Assembly (NCBI GenBank): GCA_001798135.1 | Contig: MGRJ01000015.1 | Location: forward strand, 124,001-188,000 | Length of the DNA: 64,000 nt | Reading direction: 5' to 3' | DNA from: Deltaproteobacteria bacterium RIFCSPHIGHO2_02_FULL_40_28 | GTDB lineage: Bacteria > UBA10199 > 2-12-FULL-40-28 | In this document: positions 29,261 through 39,130 of the stretch, in pieces | How the letters are laid out: every line of letters starts with the position of its first letter | How positions within the stretch are numbered: the stretch's first letter is position 1 | The notes under the pieces: generated by a model | What the model saw: only the letters and a program-made list of their open reading frames with translations | The model's database searches: none | Told to the model about the DNA's origin: nothing | Translations under genes and position numbers: made by a program

Positions 29261-29959
29261 ATGATTGATAAATTTCTCAAAAAATTAGGAAAAAAACCAG
29301 AAACCCCTTTGGAAGAAGTTTGTGTTTTTCCTCTTCCCAACACAGTTCTTTTTCCAGGAACAGTACTTCCCCTGCACATTTTTGAAGATCGTTACAAACT
29401 GATGACCGAAGACTTAATTAATTCTAAAATTAATCTCGCCATGAGCTTTGCAACCAAGTCAAACCAGGAGGGGAATTTTAAGCCCAGTCTTATTTGTGGG
29501 GCAGGAAGCGTGGGTTTGCTTCAAGATTTTCCAGATGGAAGAAAAGACATTATTGTTCAGGGACAAAAACGACTTAAAATTGTAAAATACATTCAAACCG
29601 AACCCTACTTAAAAGCATTAGCCCAAGCCATTCCAGATGAACCTTTTAGCTCACCAAATGAAGAAAAAGCATATCATCAAAAAATTTCCAACCTGGCTAG
29701 ACGTTGGGTTTTTTTAAATCCTGAATTTAATGATGAATACATTCGCTATATTGATCTTTTTTTAACTCCCCATTCCTTGGCTGACTTTATTGGTTTTTAT
29801 TTTTTACCCACCACGATAGAAAAACAAAAACTTTTAGAAACCATCTCTAGAAAAGACAGAGTAAACCATGTGATGAATTTTCTTTATGAAAAAATTGCTC
29901 AACTAGAAATTGCTCATCAGAGACACTCCGTTGATTTTAAGCCCAAAATTCTTCATTAG
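29261..29959 (+). CDS. Lon N-terminal (LON substrate-binding) domain protein
   Basis: 232 residues with a stand-alone LON substrate-binding domain: VFPLPNTVLFPGTVLPLHIFEDRY, shown here in parts as VFPLPNTVLFPG and LPLHIFEDRY, then GAGSVGLLQDFPDGRKDIIVQG and a helical second half. It has no ATPase or protease domain. Such proteins are widespread but of uncertain function. The ATG at 29261 follows GAGGAG very closely (effective spacing short), directly after the palindromic repeat. mqnE begins two bases after its stop, so the two are likely co-transcribed. Confidence 0.88.
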   Translation: MIDKFLKKLGKKPETPLEEVCVFPLPNTVLFPGTVLPLHIFEDRYKLMTEDLINSKINLAMSFATKSNQEGNFKPSLICGAGSVGLLQDFPDGRKDIIVQGQKRLKIVKYIQTEPYLKALAQAIPDEPFSSPNEEKAYHQKISNLARRWVFLNPEFNDEYIRYIDLFLTPHSLADFIGFYFLPTTIEKQKLLETISRKDRVNHVMNFLYEKIAQLEIAHQRHSVDFKPKILH

Positions 29960-29961
29960 TC

Positions 29962-31053
29962 ATGCAAACAAGTCGGCAAATTTTTGAGAATGTACAAAAA
30001 AAAATATCTCAAAAGGAACGCATTACTTCGGACGAAGCCCTGGCCCTTTTTGATTTTAACGATCTCATCTCTCTCGGAAAATTGGCAAATCAGGTGCGAG
30101 AAACACTGCATAGCAACAAAACCTACTACATTGTTAATCGCCATATCGATTATTCCAATATCTGCGCCATCAAATGTAAATTTTGTGCCTTCGCCAGAAA
30201 AAAAGGGGAAGAAGGAAGTTTTGAATTTACCATTGATGATATTGTGAGCAGGGTTTTGCAAGGGCTTAAGGTAGGCATCACCGAAATTCACATGGTAGGA
30301 GGGTTTCATCCCACTCATTCTTTTGATTTTTATCTGGAAACTTTAAGAGCTGTAAAAAAAGTAGCTCCCAAGCTTCATATTAAGGCTTTTACAGCAGCAG
30401 AGATTCGTTATTTTTCAAAAAAATTTAGAAAAACTGAAGAAAAAGTTTTAGAGGAATTAAAAAACGCAGGACTCGATTCTCTTCCTGGAGGAGGAGCTGA
30501 AATTTTTGACCCCGAAATTAGAAAAAAAATTTGCGGCCCCAAGGGGCCGGCCCACTATTGGCTAGATACTCATAAAAGAGCCCATGCCTTGGGCTTTAAA
30601 AGCACAGCCACTATGCTTTATGGCCATATTGAAACAGCTCAAAATCGAGTCAATCACATGGAAGCAATTCGAAACCTGCAAGATGAATCAGGTGGTTTTA
30701 TGTGTTTTATTCCCTTGGCCTTCAATCCCAAGGGCACTGAATTTGAAAGCAAGGGATATACTTCGGGCATTGATGATCTTAAAACCCTGGCCATTGCCCG
30801 CATTTTTTTCGATAACATCAAACACATTAAAGCTTATTGGATTATGTCGGGTGTAGAAATGGCTCAATTAGCCCAGCATTTTGGAGCCGACGATTTGCAT
30901 GGAACGGTGATGGAAGAAAATATTACGCATATGGCAGGGGGTAGGGCACCAGTTATGCTTCTTGAGGCTAACCTACATCGCTTAATCCGTGAAGCCGGGC
31001 GTATTCCAATTCAACGTGATTCACTTTATAACACTGTTCGAAGTTTTAATTAA
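29962..31053 (+). CDS. mqnE: Aminofutalosine synthase MqnE
   Basis: Radical SAM enzyme of the futalosine route to menaquinone; it joins the MqnA product to SAM-derived adenosyl to give aminofutalosine. The 363-residue protein has the cluster motif CAIKCKFC (Cys68, 72, 75), YYIVNRHIDYSNIC before it, EIHMVGGFHPTHSFDFY and LPGGGAEIFDPEIRKKICG. The paralogue MqnC is the main alternative; the GGFHP motif and N terminus favour MqnE. Other mqn genes are not in the window. Confidence 0.9.
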   Translation: MQTSRQIFENVQKKISQKERITSDEALALFDFNDLISLGKLANQVRETLHSNKTYYIVNRHIDYSNICAIKCKFCAFARKKGEEGSFEFTIDDIVSRVLQGLKVGITEIHMVGGFHPTHSFDFYLETLRAVKKVAPKLHIKAFTAAEIRYFSKKFRKTEEKVLEELKNAGLDSLPGGGAEIFDPEIRKKICGPKGPAHYWLDTHKRAHALGFKSTATMLYGHIETAQNRVNHMEAIRNLQDESGGFMCFIPLAFNPKGTEFESKGYTSGIDDLKTLAIARIFFDNIKHIKAYWIMSGVEMAQLAQHFGADDLHGTVMEENITHMAGGRAPVMLLEANLHRLIREAGRIPIQRDSLYNTVRSFN

Positions 31054-31057
31054 AGTT

Positions 31058-31141
31058 GCGGGTGACACTGGGGGGGTGTTTTAAGCGCGCAGCGATAACG
31101 GGAGCGAGCACTTAAAATACCCCCCCAGTGGCAGGACCCGC
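31058..31141. repeat. Long hairpin element between convergent genes (element A)
   Basis: Arms at 31066-31085 (CACTGGGGGGG then TGTTTTAAG) and 31111-31130 pair over 20 positions with one G-T wobble. The short outer pair GCGGGT/ACCCGC (31058-31063, 31136-31141) continues the stem. The 25-base GC-rich loop contains GCAGCGA and GGAGCGAGC. It lies between the mqnE stop and the convergent unknown gene. There is no U tract, so it is not a standard intrinsic terminator. Confidence 0.85.
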
Positions 31142-31142
31142 T

Positions 31143-31877
31143 CTATTTAATGGAAATTTCCGCCATTCCTAAAATAGCGTGACATTTTGAATGGGTTGTG
31201 AGCGTCAAGGTGAGTGACTTTTGCCTTTCTAATTCCTTTTTAAATAAATTCCAGGCATTGAAAAGTTTTTGCAAAGGAAGATAGGCAATACCATCCACAA
31301 GTTGCTCACAAGAAAAAGCTACAGAATAAACAGGAAAAGAAGCTTGGGCAGGTTTAAGATCCAAAATCATACGAGAAAAATTCCAAGTACGTTCACCTTC
31401 AATTGCAGGGCACACCTCTGGCTCATCACATTCTGGGGGACAAATCCAGGTTGCATAACTTAACGCATATACTCCTTCATGAACTTTTTTTTGAAAAGGA
31501 AAAACAATATCCTTCGAAAAGTCCAATAAAGTAGCCTTCCATAATTTTTTTTTAATTAAATTTAAAAAAAGTTGAAAAAAAACATGGGGAGCTGTGTGAT
31601 CAGGAATCAAATAACTTTCTTCCCAATTTTGAGAATCAAAAAAAGAATCGGTTAAAAAATCAACATAGCTTGAATGAATAAATGCTACATCAGGTAGGGG
31701 CACAGCGCGCTGTGCCCCTCCAGTTTTCACCACGCAATGCTCATCAGAATCTACACAAAAAAACTTCGGAACAAAGGGAAAACGGCCTTCAAAAGTAGCT
31801 TTTTGCATTCTTTCTAGGTAGTTCACGGCCAATTTATGCCCCCCCAGCACAAGAATTTTTCGAGAAAGTTTTGCCAT
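31143..31877 (-). CDS. Unknown 244-residue protein with a Cys cluster
   Basis: I do not recognise the family. The N terminus (RKILVLGGHKLAVNYLERM) looks like the start of a nucleotide-binding alpha/beta fold. DHTAPHV (93-99) has two His, and WICPPECDEPEVCPAIEGER contains Cys146, Cys150 and Cys156, a possible metal site; further Cys occur at 41, 48, 190 and 232. A perfect 24-bp palindrome (31696-31719) lies inside the frame and encodes residues around GGAQRAVPL (53-61). The gene stands alone, convergent with mqnE. Confidence 0.75.
   Translation of the reverse strand: MAKLSRKILVLGGHKLAVNYLERMQKATFEGRFPFVPKFFCVDSDEHCVVKTGGAQRAVPLPDVAFIHSSYVDFLTDSFFDSQNWEESYLIPDHTAPHVFFQLFLNLIKKKLWKATLLDFSKDIVFPFQKKVHEGVYALSYATWICPPECDEPEVCPAIEGERTWNFSRMILDLKPAQASFPVYSVAFSCEQLVDGIAYLPLQKLFNAWNLFKKELERQKSLTLTLTTHSKCHAILGMAEISIK
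31696..31719. repeat. Perfect 24-bp palindrome inside a reading frame
   Basis: AGGGGCACAGCG followed by its exact reverse complement. It is preceded by GT, giving the GTAGGGGC start seen in a second, less regular palindromic sequence at 51388-51410 between shc and the SDR gene. It keeps the surrounding 244-residue frame open. Its GC content is far above that of the flanking gene. Confidence 0.85.
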
Positions 31878-32017
31878 TATTTAAAATAAATATATAAAAA
31901 AATTTTATAAATCAATAGTTTAAAGTAATAAATCTTATATTCTACTTTACTATCACTTTTTTAGGGACAAATGGGGTACTTTTTGTTAAACTAACTTATT
32001 TCTTGGGGGAGGACAAT

Positions 32018-32404
32018 CTGACTTATTCACTTTTAATGATTGAGGATCGTCTTAGTGAGTGTACTTTATTAAGCACAGCCTTGCGTAAAAATTTAAAAGA
32101 ACCACTTGAAATCCTCTGGTGTCGCTCTTACGAAGAAGCCTTTGGGCCTTTATTTTCAAAAAAATGGGACCTGGTTTTGATTAACGCCCATTTAAACGGA
32201 GATGAAGGACTCCCCACCCTCAAAAAAGTAAAAAACATCACCGAAGAAAAAAATACTCCCACTGTTATGTACTACTCCGAAAAAAGTGATAGTTGGATTC
32301 TTGAAAAGGCCATCAAAGCAGGAGCCTCAGCTGTTTTAACTACTCAAGATATCATCTTGCCCGAAGGATCAGGGCTTCTTCTTTCTACCATGACAGAAAA
32401 TTAA
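32018..32404 (+). CDS. Degenerate receiver-domain protein
   Basis: A single response-regulator-like domain of about 129 residues. It has the acidic pair in LLMIEDRLSE, but the phospho-acceptor Asp is Asn (LVLINAHLNG, Asn56) and the conserved Lys after GASAVLTT is Thr, so it is probably not phosphorylated. There is no output domain. The start is a likely CTG at 32018: GGGGGAGG (32005-32012) lies five bases upstream, the domain begins there, and the in-frame TTG at 32003 overlaps that ribosome site and has none of its own. It overlaps the convergent gltD by 4 bp. Confidence 0.75.
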   Translation: MTYSLLMIEDRLSECTLLSTALRKNLKEPLEILWCRSYEEAFGPLFSKKWDLVLINAHLNGDEGLPTLKKVKNITEEKNTPTVMYYSEKSDSWILEKAIKAGASAVLTTQDIILPEGSGLLLSTMTEN

Positions 32405-33816
32405 TCTGGAAGCGGGCTAGCACCCATTAAATATTCATCGATACTTTTGGCACATTGACGTCCTTCTGCAATGGCCCAAACAACAAGGGAAGCACCGCGT
32501 CTTACATCCCCTGCAGCAAAAATTTGAGGGATGTTTGTTTGTTTTTTGGCATTAGTGGCCACATTTCCACGCGCATCCAGGGTAAGACCCAAATCAGTTA
32601 AAAGACCTTTCTTGTCTGGTCCCACAAAACCAAGAGCTAAAAGAACTAAATCTGCATCTAGCGTTTCTTCGCTTCCAGGAATTTCTACAAAAGAAGGACC
32701 AAGATGAACAAGATGTAATTTCTTAACCTGACCATTTTCACCACTAAATTTTTTGGTCATAATGGAATATAATCTATCTCCACCTTCATGATGGGCAGGG
32801 CTTACCCGATAAACCATGGGCCACTGCGGCCAGGGATTAGAGGACGCTCTTTCATCAGGAGGCTTGGGTAAAAGTTCAATTTGCACAACTGATTTTTCAC
32901 CTTGTCTATGAACAGTGCCTAAACAATCAGCACCAGTATCTCCACCACCTAAAATAATCACATTTTTCCCCTTGGCATCAATTGGAAAACCCAAATCTTT
33001 ATCCCCGGCATTTTTTTTGTTTTGCTGGGTTAAATAATCCATGGCTAAATGAATCCCATTTAATTCTCTTCCAGGAATGGCTAACTCCCTGGCATTTGTT
33101 GCTCCCATACAAAGAGCAATGGCATCAAACTCATTTGTTAATTTTTGAACAGGATAATTTGGCCCGCCAATATGAACGCTAGTTTTAAAAATAACTCCTT
33201 CTTTACTCATTTGTTTTACACGCAAATCAATGCGATATTTTTCCATCTTAAAATCAGGAATTCCATAACGCAGTAAACCTCCAATACGATCGGCCCGTTC
33301 AAAAACTGTTACATCATGGCCAACTTTTCGAAGCTGCCAGGCACAAGCCATCCCTGCAGGCCCAGATCCAACCACAGCTACTTTTTTACCTGTTAATTTT
33401 TTGGGAGGTTCGGGCTTTATCCAACCCTCTTCGAAGGCTTTTTTAATGATGTTAAATTCGATATACTTGATGCTTACTGGTTTTTCATTAATGCCTAAAA
33501 CACAAGCTCCTTCACAAGGAGCGGGACAAAGAAGACCCGTAAATTCCGGAAAATTATTGGTTGCATGAAGACGAACAATGGCATCCTTCCAGCGATTTTT
33601 ATAGATAAGATCATTCCATTCGGGGATAAGATTTCCTAAAGGACAGCCCTGATGGCAAAAAGGCACTCCGCAATCCATGCACCTGGCTCCTTGTTTTTGA
33701 AGAGCTTCGTTTGGAAAATCCAGATAGATTTCCTTGTAATCATGAAGGCGTTTAGGAATGTCGCGTTCGGGATAAGACTCCCGTGCATATTCCATGAAGC
33801 CCGTGGCCTTACCCAT
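32401..33816 (-). CDS. gltD: Glutamate synthase small subunit GltD
   Basis: NADPH-oxidising flavin subunit that passes electrons to GltB. The 471 residues begin [13 protein letters not shown], the usual GltD opening, with Cys motifs [17 protein letters not shown] and [12 protein letters not shown] for iron-sulfur clusters. Two nucleotide sites follow: [21 protein letters not shown] and [18 protein letters not shown]. The end has [20 protein letters not shown] 33816 is chosen because GAGAGG lies six bases upstream; the upstream nine codons are the end of gltB read in another frame. It overlaps gltB by 8 bp. Confidence 0.96.
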   Translation of the reverse strand: MGKATGFMEYARESYPERDIPKRLHDYKEIYLDFPNEALQKQGARCMDCGVPFCHQGCPLGNLIPEWNDLIYKNRWKDAIVRLHATNNFPEFTGLLCPAPCEGACVLGINEKPVSIKYIEFNIIKKAFEEGWIKPEPPKKLTGKKVAVVGSGPAGMACAWQLRKVGHDVTVFERADRIGGLLRYGIPDFKMEKYRIDLRVKQMSKEGVIFKTSVHIGGPNYPVQKLTNEFDAIALCMGATNARELAIPGRELNGIHLAMDYLTQQNKKNAGDKDLGFPIDAKGKNVIILGGGDTGADCLGTVHRQGEKSVVQIELLPKPPDERASSNPWPQWPMVYRVSPAHHEGGDRLYSIMTKKFSGENGQVKKLHLVHLGPSFVEIPGSEETLDADLVLLALGFVGPDKKGLLTDLGLTLDARGNVATNAKKQTNIPQIFAAGDVRRGASLVVWAIAEGRQCAKSIDEYLMGASPLPD

Positions 33817-36800
33817 ACATGGCCTCTCTTTCAGAAATTCCAAGCCTTTTCATTTTTTCATGAATGGCCACTAAAGATTTTTTATAATCAATGGGAAATA
33901 CTTTTATAAAATAAGCTTTCTGAGTTTCAAAAGATTGAAGAATAGAAGCTGCGAGTTCACTTTGGGTATAATGTTTATGTAATTCAATCATGTTTTTCAA
34001 ATAAATATAATCTTCATTTTCTAATTTTTCCAGGGCAACCATTTCTTGATTACAATGAATGACAAAATTTTGTTTTGGATCAAAAACATAAGCTAATCCG
34101 CCACTCATGCCCGCTGCAAAATTTCGTCCTGTTTTTCCGAGTACAATAACCCGTCCTCCCGTCATGTATTCACATCCATGATCGCCAACTCCTTCAACCA
34201 CGGCACGAGCCCCACTATTACGAACACAAAAACGTTCTCCAGCAATTCCTCTAAAAAAGGCTTGGCCAGAGGTAGCGCCATAGAGGACTACATTTCCAAC
34301 AAGAATATTTTCTTCGGGTTTAAAAGAAGATTTTGGAGATGGAGCCACAATCAGTTTGCCGCCAGATAAACCCTTGCCCACATAGTCGTTAGCATCCCCC
34401 TCTAGGTTTAGAGTAATGCCTTTGGGAAGAAAAGCTCCAAAACTTTGTCCTGCAGATCCATGAAAGTCGATCCACAGGGTATCATCTGGCAAGCCTTTCT
34501 CACCATAAAGACGCGTTAATTCAGATCCCAACAAAGTGCCTGTGGTGCGATTACGGTTACAAATGGCAGAAGAAAAACGAACTGGTTTTTTATTTTTAAG
34601 AGCTTCACCCGATTTTTCAATCAAGTTGTAATCGAGCACTCCTTCCAAACCATGATCTTGGGTTGTTGTGCAAAAAAGAGCATGGGGTACTTGTGGACGA
34701 TAAAACATGGGAGAAAAATCGAGTCCCTTGGATTTCCAATGCGCAATCATTTCATTGAAATCAAGAAGGTCAGAACGGCCAATCATTTCATTCATAGTTC
34801 TAAAACCAAGCTCGGCCATAATATTTCTTAATTCTTCAGCTAAAAACATAAAAAAACGAATAACGTATTCGGGTTGACCAGAAAATTTTTTACGTAATTG
34901 AGGATTTTGAGTAGCCACTCCTACAGGGCAGGTATCTAAATGACAAACCCGCATCATAATGCACCCCAAGGTAACAAGCGGTGCTGTAGCAAATCCAAAC
35001 TCTTCACCTCCCAAAAGAGCTGCAATGGCCACATCACGTCCTGTTTTTAATTGCCCATCCACTTCAACCACAATACGATCGCGCAAATTATTAAGCACTA
35101 AAGTTTGTTGGGTTTCAGCCAAACCTAACTCCCAAGGCACTCCTGCATGTTTAATACTGGTAAGAGGGGAAGCGCCCGTTCCTCCATCATGCCCTGCAAT
35201 CACCACAACATCCGAATGGGCTTTTGAAACGCCAGCTGCAACTGTTCCTACACCCACTTCACTTACCAACTTCACACTAATTTTAGCTCTTGGATTAGAA
35301 TTTTTCAGATCAAAAATAAGTTGGGCCAAGTCTTCAATAGAATAAATATCATGATGCGGGGGAGGGGAAATAAGCCCCACACCGGGTGTTGAGTAACGTA
35401 CTTTGGCAATCCATGGGTAAACTTTTTTGCCTGGAAGCTGCCCGCCTTCACCAGGTTTTGCCCCTTGGGCAATTTTAATTTGAAGTTCTTTTGCTTGAAC
35501 CAGGTATTCACTGGTTACTCCAAATCGGCCCGAAGCTACTTGTTTAATAGCACTATTTTTACTATCCCCATTAGGCAGTGATAAATAACGCTCTGCATCC
35601 TCTCCACCTTCACCTGTGTTAGACTTGCCTCCCATGCGATTCATGGCAATAGCCAAAGTTTCATGAGCTTCCTTACTAATGGAGCCATAAGACATAGCCC
35701 CTGTTTTAAATCGATGAACAATATCTACGGCAGGCTCTACTTCAGATAAGGAAATAGGATTTGCTTTTTTAAATTTCATGAGACCCCGAAGGGTACATAA
35801 ATTCTTACTTTGATCGTTTACCAAACGGGCATATTCTGTGTAGATGGAATAATCATTGAGTTTGGTTGCATGTTGCAGCTTGGCAATGGTGTCGGGATTA
35901 AAAAGATGAAAAGCCCCATTGCGTCTCCATTGATAATTTCCACCCTCTTCTAACAAGGGAGTGCCAGCAAGTCTTTGAGGATAGGCCAAGGCAAGCCTTT
36001 TAATGGTTTCTTGAAAAACTTCTTCCAAACCAATTCCTTCAATACGACTAGCCGTATGAGTAAAATAACGATCCACTAAACTCCGATTAAGGCCGATAGC
36101 TTCAAAAATTTGCGCGCCACGATAACTCTGAATGGTAGAGATGCCCATTTTAGACATCACTTTCACCACTCCTTTTTTAACTGCCTTAATGTAATTTTCG
36201 AGAACTTCTTGATGAGTGAGCTTTAAAACTTGATCTGCAATGAGATGATCCAAAGATTCAAAAGCGAGGTAGGGATTAATGGCTCCAGCACCAAAACCAA
36301 TCAGAAGACAAAAATGATGCACTTCGCGCGGTTCACCTGATTCGATCACCAAACCTACTTTGGCGCGTGTGCCATTTCGCACCAAATGATTATGGAGCCC
36401 CGCTGTTACTAGCAAACAGGGGAGCGGCGCCATGCTTTCATTGGCACCACGATCTGATAAAATTAAAATATTACAACCAGCAGCAATGGCTTGATCGGCC
36501 TTTGAAAACACTTCATCAAGAGCTTTTTGAAAACCCCTAAAACCTTTGTTTGCCTCAAAAAGCATGGCAATAGTTTGAGAACGAAAACCACAATAGGGTT
36601 TATTTTCTAGATTTTTAAGTTTAGCCAAATCGTGATTATCAATAATGGGATTATGAAGTGCAATTTGATGACAACTGTTTGGTTCTGGTAAAAATAAATT
36701 TCCCTCTGAACCAATGGTTGTTTCTACACTGGTTACCAGCTCTTCACGAAGGGCATCCAAGGGAGGATTAGTGACCTGGGCAAAAAGCTGTTTAAAATAA

Positions 36801-38362
36801 GCATAAAGAAGTTGCGGACGCTCTGTTAAAACAGCTAAGGGCGCATCATTTCCCATAGAACCTAAAGCTTCCCCTCCATCAGTTGCCATGGGAGTCATGA
36901 GAATGCTTAAATCTTCTTGGGTATAACCAAACAAAATTTGTCGATGCTGTAAGCTTTCTGGATCTGGTTGACCCACAGGAGCACTAGGAAGAATATCTTC
37001 TAGTTTAACTAAGTACTTGGAAAGCCAATCCCCATAAGGATGAGCCGTTGCTAATTGATGCTTAATTTCAGCATCCTCAACAATACGACCTTTTTTCAGA
37101 TCAATTAAAAACATCTTTCCAGGCTCTAATCGTCCCTTGATGAGAACATCTTCGGGCTTGATATCCAAAACTCCAACTTCTGAAGCCATTATAACCCAAT
37201 CATTACGTGTTACATAGTAACGGGCAGGACGAAGACCATTACGATCAAGTACAGCGCCAATGGTTTCACCATCACTAAAAGCAATAAGAGCGGGGCCATC
37301 CCAAGGTTCCATCAAACAAGAATGATAACGATAAAAATCCTTTTTTTCCGGGCTCATGGTTTGATGACCACTCCAGGCTTCTGGAATCATCATCATCACA
37401 GCATGAGGCAGGCTATAACCACCCATCACCAGCATTTCCAAAACGTTATCAAACATAGCTGAATCGGAACCCCCTTCACGAATCACAGGGAGAACTTTTT
37501 TAAGCTCATCTCCTAAAAGAGGAGAAGAAAGCATAGACTCTCTAGCCCGCATCCAGTTGATGTTTCCACGCAAGGTATTAATTTCTCCGTTATGACAAAT
37601 ATAGCGAAAGGGATGAGCTAATTCCCAATTGGGAAAAGTATTCGTACTAAAACGCGAATGAACTAAAGCTAAAGCCGAAACCACTTTTTTATTTTGCAAA
37701 TCAAGAAAATATTGTCTCACCTGATATGAAATAAACATTCCCTTGTAGATAAAAGTTTTGGAAGAAAGAGAAGGAATATACACCAGCTTGTGGGAAGTAA
37801 TCTTAAGTTTGTTAATTTCATTTTCGAAAGTTTTTCGAATAATAAAAAGTCTGCGCTCAAAAGCCCAATCTTTGGGCCCAGAAAGATTTGCACCCTTGGC
37901 ACCTAACCCAATAAAAATTTGTTCGATATGGGGCATGGCGTCAATAGCCGTTTTGCCCAGCATGCCATCATGAGTTGGAACAATGCGCCAACCCAGGCAG
38001 GTTTGATTTTGATCCTTGATGATTTTTTCAAAAAGAGCTTTGACTTGTTTTCTATCTTCTGCATTTTGAGGAAGAAAAACCAATCCCGTGCCATACTCGC
38101 CTGGAGAAGGCAGCTTAAAGTTTAATTTTTGAGCCTCTTCAAAGAAAAAATCATGGGGAATCTGGATTAAAATTCCAGCTCCATCTCCTGTATTTTTTTC
38201 ACATCCACAAGCACCACGGTGTTCAAGATTTTCTAAAGCCTGAAGGGACTGGGAAACAATTTCATGTGATTTTAAACCTTTGAGGTGCACAATCATCCCC
38301 ACACCACAGCTATCATGCTCGTGGACTGATGAATAAAGGCCTTGTTGGTTTCGTTTTTCCAT
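33809..38362 (-). CDS. gltB: Glutamate synthase large subunit GltB
   Basis: 1517 residues; with GltD it makes two glutamates from glutamine and 2-oxoglutarate. The N-terminal amidotransferase begins after an 18-residue propeptide at Cys19 ([10 protein letters not shown]). The FMN/synthase domain carries [13 protein letters not shown] and [18 protein letters not shown], the 3Fe-4S cluster is at [15 protein letters not shown], and a GXGXG beta-helix domain closes the protein. The start has AGGGG nine bases upstream. It follows the carotenoid-type gene by 34 bases on the same strand. Confidence 0.97.
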   Translation of the reverse strand: MEKRNQQGLYSSVHEHDSCGVGMIVHLKGLKSHEIVSQSLQALENLEHRGACGCEKNTGDGAGILIQIPHDFFFEEAQKLNFKLPSPGEYGTGLVFLPQNAEDRKQVKALFEKIIKDQNQTCLGWRIVPTHDGMLGKTAIDAMPHIEQIFIGLGAKGANLSGPKDWAFERRLFIIRKTFENEINKLKITSHKLVYIPSLSSKTFIYKGMFISYQVRQYFLDLQNKKVVSALALVHSRFSTNTFPNWELAHPFRYICHNGEINTLRGNINWMRARESMLSSPLLGDELKKVLPVIREGGSDSAMFDNVLEMLVMGGYSLPHAVMMMIPEAWSGHQTMSPEKKDFYRYHSCLMEPWDGPALIAFSDGETIGAVLDRNGLRPARYYVTRNDWVIMASEVGVLDIKPEDVLIKGRLEPGKMFLIDLKKGRIVEDAEIKHQLATAHPYGDWLSKYLVKLEDILPSAPVGQPDPESLQHRQILFGYTQEDLSILMTPMATDGGEALGSMGNDAPLAVLTERPQLLYAYFKQLFAQVTNPPLDALREELVTSVETTIGSEGNLFLPEPNSCHQIALHNPIIDNHDLAKLKNLENKPYCGFRSQTIAMLFEANKGFRGFQKALDEVFSKADQAIAAGCNILILSDRGANESMAPLPCLLVTAGLHNHLVRNGTRAKVGLVIESGEPREVHHFCLLIGFGAGAINPYLAFESLDHLIADQVLKLTHQEVLENYIKAVKKGVVKVMSKMGISTIQSYRGAQIFEAIGLNRSLVDRYFTHTASRIEGIGLEEVFQETIKRLALAYPQRLAGTPLLEEGGNYQWRRNGAFHLFNPDTIAKLQHATKLNDYSIYTEYARLVNDQSKNLCTLRGLMKFKKANPISLSEVEPAVDIVHRFKTGAMSYGSISKEAHETLAIAMNRMGGKSNTGEGGEDAERYLSLPNGDSKNSAIKQVASGRFGVTSEYLVQAKELQIKIAQGAKPGEGGQLPGKKVYPWIAKVRYSTPGVGLISPPPHHDIYSIEDLAQLIFDLKNSNPRAKISVKLVSEVGVGTVAAGVSKAHSDVVVIAGHDGGTGASPLTSIKHAGVPWELGLAETQQTLVLNNLRDRIVVEVDGQLKTGRDVAIAALLGGEEFGFATAPLVTLGCIMMRVCHLDTCPVGVATQNPQLRKKFSGQPEYVIRFFMFLAEELRNIMAELGFRTMNEMIGRSDLLDFNEMIAHWKSKGLDFSPMFYRPQVPHALFCTTTQDHGLEGVLDYNLIEKSGEALKNKKPVRFSSAICNRNRTTGTLLGSELTRLYGEKGLPDDTLWIDFHGSAGQSFGAFLPKGITLNLEGDANDYVGKGLSGGKLIVAPSPKSSFKPEENILVGNVVLYGATSGQAFFRGIAGERFCVRNSGARAVVEGVGDHGCEYMTGGRVIVLGKTGRNFAAGMSGGLAYVFDPKQNFVIHCNQEMVALEKLENEDYIYLKNMIELHKHYTQSELAASILQSFETQKAYFIKVFPIDYKKSLVAIHEKMKRLGISEREAMYG

Positions 38363-38396
38363 AAAAGCAAACCCCTAGAGGTAAGCCCTCCTTTAT

Positions 38397-39128
38397 CTAT
38401 AAAATCATGGATGATTTCAAGCGCTTTTTGTTGTTTCGAGAAAGGAGGACAAGAAAAAAAATGAGAAGCCCAATCCAGAATAAATCGGCTAAAACCAGGG
38501 CCCATTGTTTTAGAAAAAGGGCAATAGACGTGTTAAAAACAAGGATGGCAAAATAGAGCAATACTCCCCCTAGGGAAGGAGGGTTTTGAGAACCCCTGTC
38601 CCAAAATAAACAAATACCATTAATCAAAAAGGCTACCAAAAACCAGCCTGCAAAATTGGAAAAGGGGACATCAAAGTAAATTCCGGGATGAGGATAAAAA
38701 TAAATCTCACCTAAAAACCAATAACGTCCAAGATGAGCAATGGGATCAATCACAACATCAAGAAGGGTTACAAAAAGAGCGGAAAGAAGTGTGTTCTGTA
38801 AAATAGATCCTACATTTCTTCCTGTGGGTCCACGCACAAATTCAACCAACTCAAGTCCTGCAAAACAAAGAAAAACATAAGAAAGCGAATCCCAAACAGG
38901 CACCCCATGATTTAAAAGCTCGCCTTGTAAATTCTCATACACATAGTGATATGTGCCATAGGGAAAACCATAATTAATGGAACACCATTCAGAAATCCAA
39001 GCAATCAAGTATCCTGTGATTAAAAAAATGAGGGTTTTAAGAGTGCCTCGTCGTCGAATAGATAAAAAAAGAAAAACCAGCAAAAAACAAAAAACATAAG
39101 GACGTTTGACCAATGTATAAAGAAGCAT
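38397..39128 (-). CDS. Carotenoid biosynthesis (CruF/DUF422-family) membrane protein
   Basis: 243 residues with about seven membrane helices. Family signatures are ISEWCSINYGFPYGTYHY, VPVWDSLSYVFL, DVVIDPIAHLGRYWF and YFDVPFSNFAGWFLVAF. Members hydrate the psi ends of acyclic carotenoids (CruF and archaeal relatives), but many homologues are uncharacterised. No phytoene synthase or desaturase is in the window, so the product is unknown. It starts two bases after the HD-GYP gene's stop. Confidence 0.8.
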   Translation of the reverse strand: MLLYTLVKRPYVFCFLLVFLFLSIRRRGTLKTLIFLITGYLIAWISEWCSINYGFPYGTYHYVYENLQGELLNHGVPVWDSLSYVFLCFAGLELVEFVRGPTGRNVGSILQNTLLSALFVTLLDVVIDPIAHLGRYWFLGEIYFYPHPGIYFDVPFSNFAGWFLVAFLINGICLFWDRGSQNPPSLGGVLLYFAILVFNTSIALFLKQWALVLADLFWIGLLIFFLVLLSRNNKKRLKSSMIL

Positions 39129-39130
39129 GG

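Noticed and set aside
33817-33843. Nine-codon extension of gltD
   Set aside because: It reads the end of gltB in another frame; GltD normally starts at MGK, with GAGAGG six bases upstream of 33816.
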